Source: SXMI01 sp964391365 (GTDB lineage: Bacteria > Actinomycetota > Acidimicrobiia > Acidimicrobiales > Microtrichaceae). Taken from it: a stretch of 8,402 nucleotides of DNA. The translations under genes were made by a program, and so were the position numbers. The notes under the pieces are model-generated. The model did no database searches. It was given only the letters and a program-made list of their open reading frames with translations, and was not told where the DNA came from. The stretch is from NCBI GenBank assembly GCA_964391365.1, contig CAYMKW010000118.1, forward strand, positions 1 through 8,402, written 5' to 3'. Positions 5,526-8,402 of the stretch are shown here, piece by piece (the stretch's first letter is position 1; every line of letters begins with the position of its first letter).

Positions 5526-7969
5526 GAGACACCCAGCCGGATGTCGTTCGCTCGCACGGCGAGCGGCAGCAGTCGCTCGAGCAGCGCCAGGTCCTCGGCG
5601 CCCGCCGTGCCGGCCACCCGGGCGCTGCGGATCCGACGGATCCGGTCGACGACCTCGGCGCCGGTGAGGCCGAGTTCGTTGGCGTCGGACTCGACCCGGC
5701 CGAGCGCGTCGAGCAGGTACGCCGTGACGACACCGGCGACCTCGTCGGCCGCGGCCCGCGCCTCGGGCTCGGGGCCGACGACCACCCGGTCGGTGCGGCC
5801 GGCGTCGTCGAGGTGGACGAACCGGAGCCTGCCGGTCGAGTCGAGCGGCCCGAGGTCGCTGACCGAACCGGCGAGGGTCACCCGGACCGCGTGGCAACCG
5901 TCGACGGCCGGAAGACCGACCCAGGTCCGCTCGTCGGCGATCACGTGCCAGGTCGCACCGTCGTCGAGCCGGGCCACGGCCACCTGCCCCTGCGACGAGG
6001 TCACCGGGCCGACCGCCGCATCGTCACCGTGCAGGAGGGCCGCGACGACCTCGCCGTCGTCGTGGGCGAACCACGTCACGGCCGCCGCTCCTGCGGCCAC
6101 CGGGACGCCGTCGACCTCGAGCTGCGCCTGCGTCCTGGTGCGGTTCACCAACGTGACGTAGCGCCGCCCGGACGGCCCGGAGCGGATGCCGACGTCGATC
6201 CCGTCGGGTGTGGACCGCCGTCCCGGCAGGCCGTCGAGTTCCGGGAGCGGCGGCAGGTCGAGCGGCGCGAGCGGCTGCAGGTCCTCGTCGAAGCGTGGGG
6301 CGTGCCCGGCGAGTACGACCCGTCCGGGGTGGTCCGCAGCGACCTGCGCCAGCCGGTCGCGGGCGGCGGTGCTCAGGACCTCGGTGGCGGGGACGATCAG
6401 CAGGTCGTAGCTGTCGAGGTCGTCACGGGCGGCGGTGACGACGTCGAAGGCGACCCCGGCGTCGACCAGGCGTCGGGCCAGCCGGATGCCGGCGGCCGAG
6501 GTGTTCGAGGCGGCAGCGACGTCGGCGAGCGGCACTCCGTCCGACCAACCTGCGCCGGGGATCACCCCGGCCCAGCGAGCCAGCCGCTCACCGGCGTGGT
6601 CCGCGACGACCGCCACCTGCGCCTCGAGCGGACTGGCCGCCAGGTCGGCGCCGCCGGCGGCGAGGCACAGGAACAGGCAGCGCAGGTTCCACCACCATTC
6701 GAACACGTTGCCGTCGGGCAGGACCGGCGCCTCCTCGGCCCAGCGCTGGAACGCACCGACACCGATGGGTTCGGGCTCGGAGGAGTGCAGCATGTAGATG
6801 CACGGGGCGTCCATGCCGCCGACGAGCGAGCACTGCAGGTAGAACGACTGGCGGGCCGACACCTCGGGGACCAGGTGCGGGTAACCGGCGGGCGACAGCG
6901 AGTGGCACAGCCGGGTCCGCCACCAGGCGTGGTGGACGTACTCGTCGTCGTCCATCCGGTACCACGCCGTCCCGGCGATCATCCGTTCCGGGTCGACGTC
7001 CTCGGCGTAGACGTTCTGCCCCACCCATCCGCAGGTGTCGGCGAGCACCACCGGGTCGACCAGCATTCCCGCCAGCGACCACGGCATGCACAGGAAGTCG
7101 TGGAACAGGGGCACCCGGTCGCCGAGCACGTCGCGGACGGCGGCGGCGTAGGCCGACAGTCCGGTGGCGATCTGGTGGTCGGCGAAACGGTCCAGGTCGA
7201 GCCACGGCCGGAGTCCCTCCGTCGTCGTGGGTGCGTTCCACGGACCCGGGAAGCCGACCCCGTCGAACGAGCCGTGGGTCGTGCCCCACGCGGCGTCCAG
7301 CGCCGCCGGCGTTGCGTACCGCTCGGCGAGGAACGCCCGCCACCGATCGACCGACGCCAGATCGGCCCGGATGGGCGACGGTGCCGAGCCGTCCTCGTGG
7401 ATCCACATGCCGTCACCGGGCGACTCGTTGTCGATCTGCACTGCCCACAGCGTTCCGGGCCGGCCCTCAACCGGGGCGAACGGCTCGAGCGCTTCGCACA
7501 CCGACCTGATCCAGGCGCACGCGGCCGCGATCGACTCGGGGTGGTCGTAGCCGAGGCGCGGATCGTCGGAGTCCCCGTGGCGGTACGGGAGTCCGTCGTG
7601 ACGGACGGCCCACCAGTCGGGATGGGCCTCGATCAACCACGGGGGAACGCCACCGCCGAGCATCTCGGAGTCGCAGAAGGGTCCGGGCTTGGCGATGACG
7701 CCGAGCCCGAGCGCACCGCACAACTGCACGAATCCGACGAGGTCCCGCTCGGGTTCCGTTGCACCGGTGAGGTCGAGCGTCTCGGCTGCGGGGGCGTGAT
7801 GGACCCACGGGATGTAGGTCGACACGGCGTTCGCCCCGGACTGGATGGCGCGCAGCAACATGAGTTCCCAGCGCTCACGAGGCACCCGGTAGTAGTGGAT
7901 CTCGACGGCCCGGATGGTGTCGTCGGGCAGGGCCGGGTGGGCCGGGAATGCGGGCAGGGCGGTGTCCAT
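5522..7969 (-). CDS. Clan GH-A glycosidase, GH35/GH42 beta-galactosidase-like
   Basis: This 815-residue protein probably removes a terminal sugar from an imported beta-glycoside. The first 400 residues look like a (beta/alpha)8 barrel of the GH35/GH42 kind: HYYRVPRERW (25-34), AVSTYIPWVHH (48-58), LGVIAKPGPF (89-98) and AVQIDNE (176-182), where Glu182 is the likely acid/base. The best nucleophile candidate is Glu369 in LVPEV, a weaker call. Residues about 500-560 (FDVVTAARDDLDSYDLLIVP onward) resemble the Rossmann-like middle domain of GH42 enzymes. A beta-rich region follows, then a helical tail (about 735-815) that I do not recognise. No signal peptide is visible, so the enzyme is expected in the cytoplasm. 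The ATG is chosen for its AAGGGG site and the 4-base gap from the permease stop. The TGA stop overlaps the GTG of the GH2 gene. It could equally be filed in a GH family distinct from both; beta-galactosidase activity is not proven. Confidence 0.8.
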   Translation of the reverse strand: MDTALPAFPAHPALPDDTIRAVEIHYYRVPRERWELMLLRAIQSGANAVSTYIPWVHHAPAAETLDLTGATEPERDLVGFVQLCGALGLGVIAKPGPFCDSEMLGGGVPPWLIEAHPDWWAVRHDGLPYRHGDSDDPRLGYDHPESIAAACAWIRSVCEALEPFAPVEGRPGTLWAVQIDNESPGDGMWIHEDGSAPSPIRADLASVDRWRAFLAERYATPAALDAAWGTTHGSFDGVGFPGPWNAPTTTEGLRPWLDLDRFADHQIATGLSAYAAAVRDVLGDRVPLFHDFLCMPWSLAGMLVDPVVLADTCGWVGQNVYAEDVDPERMIAGTAWYRMDDDEYVHHAWWRTRLCHSLSPAGYPHLVPEVSARQSFYLQCSLVGGMDAPCIYMLHSSEPEPIGVGAFQRWAEEAPVLPDGNVFEWWWNLRCLFLCLAAGGADLAASPLEAQVAVVADHAGERLARWAGVIPGAGWSDGVPLADVAAASNTSAAGIRLARRLVDAGVAFDVVTAARDDLDSYDLLIVPATEVLSTAARDRLAQVAADHPGRVVLAGHAPRFDEDLQPLAPLDLPPLPELDGLPGRRSTPDGIDVGIRSGPSGRRYVTLVNRTRTQAQLEVDGVPVAAGAAAVTWFAHDDGEVVAALLHGDDAAVGPVTSSQGQVAVARLDDGATWHVIADERTWVGLPAVDGCHAVRVTLAGSVSDLGPLDSTGRLRFVHLDDAGRTDRVVVGPEPEARAAADEVAGVVTAYLLDALGRVESDANELGLTGAEVVDRIRRIRSARVAGTAGAEDLALLERLLPLAVRANDIRLGVS

Positions 7970-7973
7970 GCAG

Positions 7974-8402
7974 CTACCCCTTGGTGCCCGTGAGCGTGAC
8001 GCCTTCGATGAAGACCTTCTGGGCGAAGAAGAAGATCACCACGAGCGGCATGACGAAGATCACCGACGCGGCCATCGTGAGGTTCGACTCCCCCACGCGG
8101 GCCGCTGCGGTGTTGAGCCGGACGAGCCCGACGGCGAGGGTGAGGTTCGACTCGTCCGACAGGTAGATGTTCGGCCCGAAGAAGTCGCTCCAGGCGAAGA
8201 GGAACTGGAAGATCGCGACGGCCATGATCCCCGGCTTGGCCATGGGCACGACGATGCGGGTGAGGATCTGCAGTTCGCTGGCGCCGTCGGCCCTGGCGGC
8301 ATCGATGGTCTCGGTCGGCAGGGTGAGGAAGAACTGCCGCAGCAGGAAGATGCTGAACGCGTTCGCGAAGAACGCCGGCACGACGAGCGGGAGGATCGTG
8401 TT
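7974..8402 (-). CDS. Carbohydrate ABC transporter permease, MalG type (3' part, N-terminus outside window)
   Basis: This is the last 142 residues of an inner-membrane permease of the CUT1 sugar ABC family, which pairs with a second permease, a solute-binding protein and an ATPase to import oligosaccharides. The frame stays open to the window edge, and the first residues (NTILPLVVPAFFANAF) belong to the middle of such proteins. MalG-like proteins are usually near 280 residues, so roughly half is missing. The cytoplasmic EAA loop that contacts the ATPase is clear: IDAARADGASE, then about nine residues to the IVVP end of the motif. Hydrophobic segments follow the loop (IMAVAIFQFLFAW and SVIFVMPLVVIFFF), and the protein ends in the family-typical GVTLTGTKG. 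The TAG stop lies 4 bases before the start of the next gene. The apparent GTG start at 8381 is an internal Val codon. The transported sugar is not determined; the downstream glycosidases suggest a beta-linked oligosaccharide or glycoside. Confidence 0.95.
   Translation of the reverse strand, partial: NTILPLVVPAFFANAFSIFLLRQFFLTLPTETIDAARADGASELQILTRIVVPMAKPGIMAVAIFQFLFAWSDFFGPNIYLSDESNLTLAVGLVRLNTAAARVGESNLTMAASVIFVMPLVVIFFFAQKVFIEGVTLTGTKG
7977..7982 (-). promoter_or_regulatory. Ribosome binding site of the GH35/42-like gene
   Basis: The minus strand reads AAGGGG, then 7 bases, then the ATG at 7969. The site lies inside the last codons of the permease gene, so translation of the two is probably linked. 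Confidence 0.6.

Noticed and set aside
5526..5897. Upstream in-frame extension of the GH2 gene
   Set aside because: It overlaps the GH35/42-like gene and is Arg/Pro-rich. The GH2 N-terminal domain begins right after the GTG at 5525.
3465..6161. Plus-strand open frame of 898 codons
   Set aside because: It is antisense to the GH2 gene and the end of the GH35/42-like gene. It has no motifs, and its length is explained by the scarcity of stops opposite GC-rich genes.
4949..7993. Plus-strand open frame of 1014 codons
   Set aside because: It is antisense to the GH35/42-like gene and part of the GH2 gene, with no recognisable domain, a start inside the GH2 gene and Arg/Gly/Val-rich composition. 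It is a shadow frame.

Overview
This window looks like the inside of one sugar-catabolism operon, read entirely from the minus strand. Six overlapping or nearly abutting genes fill positions 85 to 8402. By eye the base composition is very GC-rich, about 70 %. Codon third positions are almost all G or C, and GTG starts are common. This fits a high-GC actinomycete (Actinomycetota); that placement is an inference from composition and gene style, not from a marker gene.

In transcription order (high to low coordinates) the genes are: (1) the C-terminal half of a MalG-type carbohydrate ABC permease, cut by the window edge; (2) an 815-residue clan GH-A glycosidase resembling GH35/GH42 beta-galactosidases; (3) a 723-residue GH2 glycosidase of the beta-mannosidase/beta-glucuronidase type; (4) a 339-residue Gfo/Idh/MocA NAD(P)-dependent oxidoreductase; (5) a 426-residue GH4 NAD- and metal-dependent glycosidase closest to 6-phospho-beta-glucosidases; (6) a 327-residue BadF/BadG-type sugar kinase resembling N-acetylglucosamine kinase. 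The last 84 bases may hold the start of a seventh gene (TTG start overlapping the kinase stop), but only about 29 codons are visible.

Three consecutive junctions are GTGA stop/start overlaps, one junction is an 8-base overlap, and one gap is 4 bases. No promoter, terminator or gene-free stretch over 300 bases is present, so the genes are probably one translationally coupled transcript whose promoter lies beyond position 8402.

None of the glycosidases has a visible signal peptide. The likely scheme is that an oligosaccharide or glycoside enters by the ABC transporter, is cut in the cytoplasm by the GH35/42-like and GH2 enzymes, and the released units are handled by the oxidoreductase, the GH4 enzyme and the kinase. 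The unusual point is a GH4 enzyme, typical of PTS systems that deliver 6-phosphorylated substrates, sitting beside an ABC permease and an ATP-dependent sugar kinase. The kinase may supply the phosphate. The substrate cannot be read from sequence alone.
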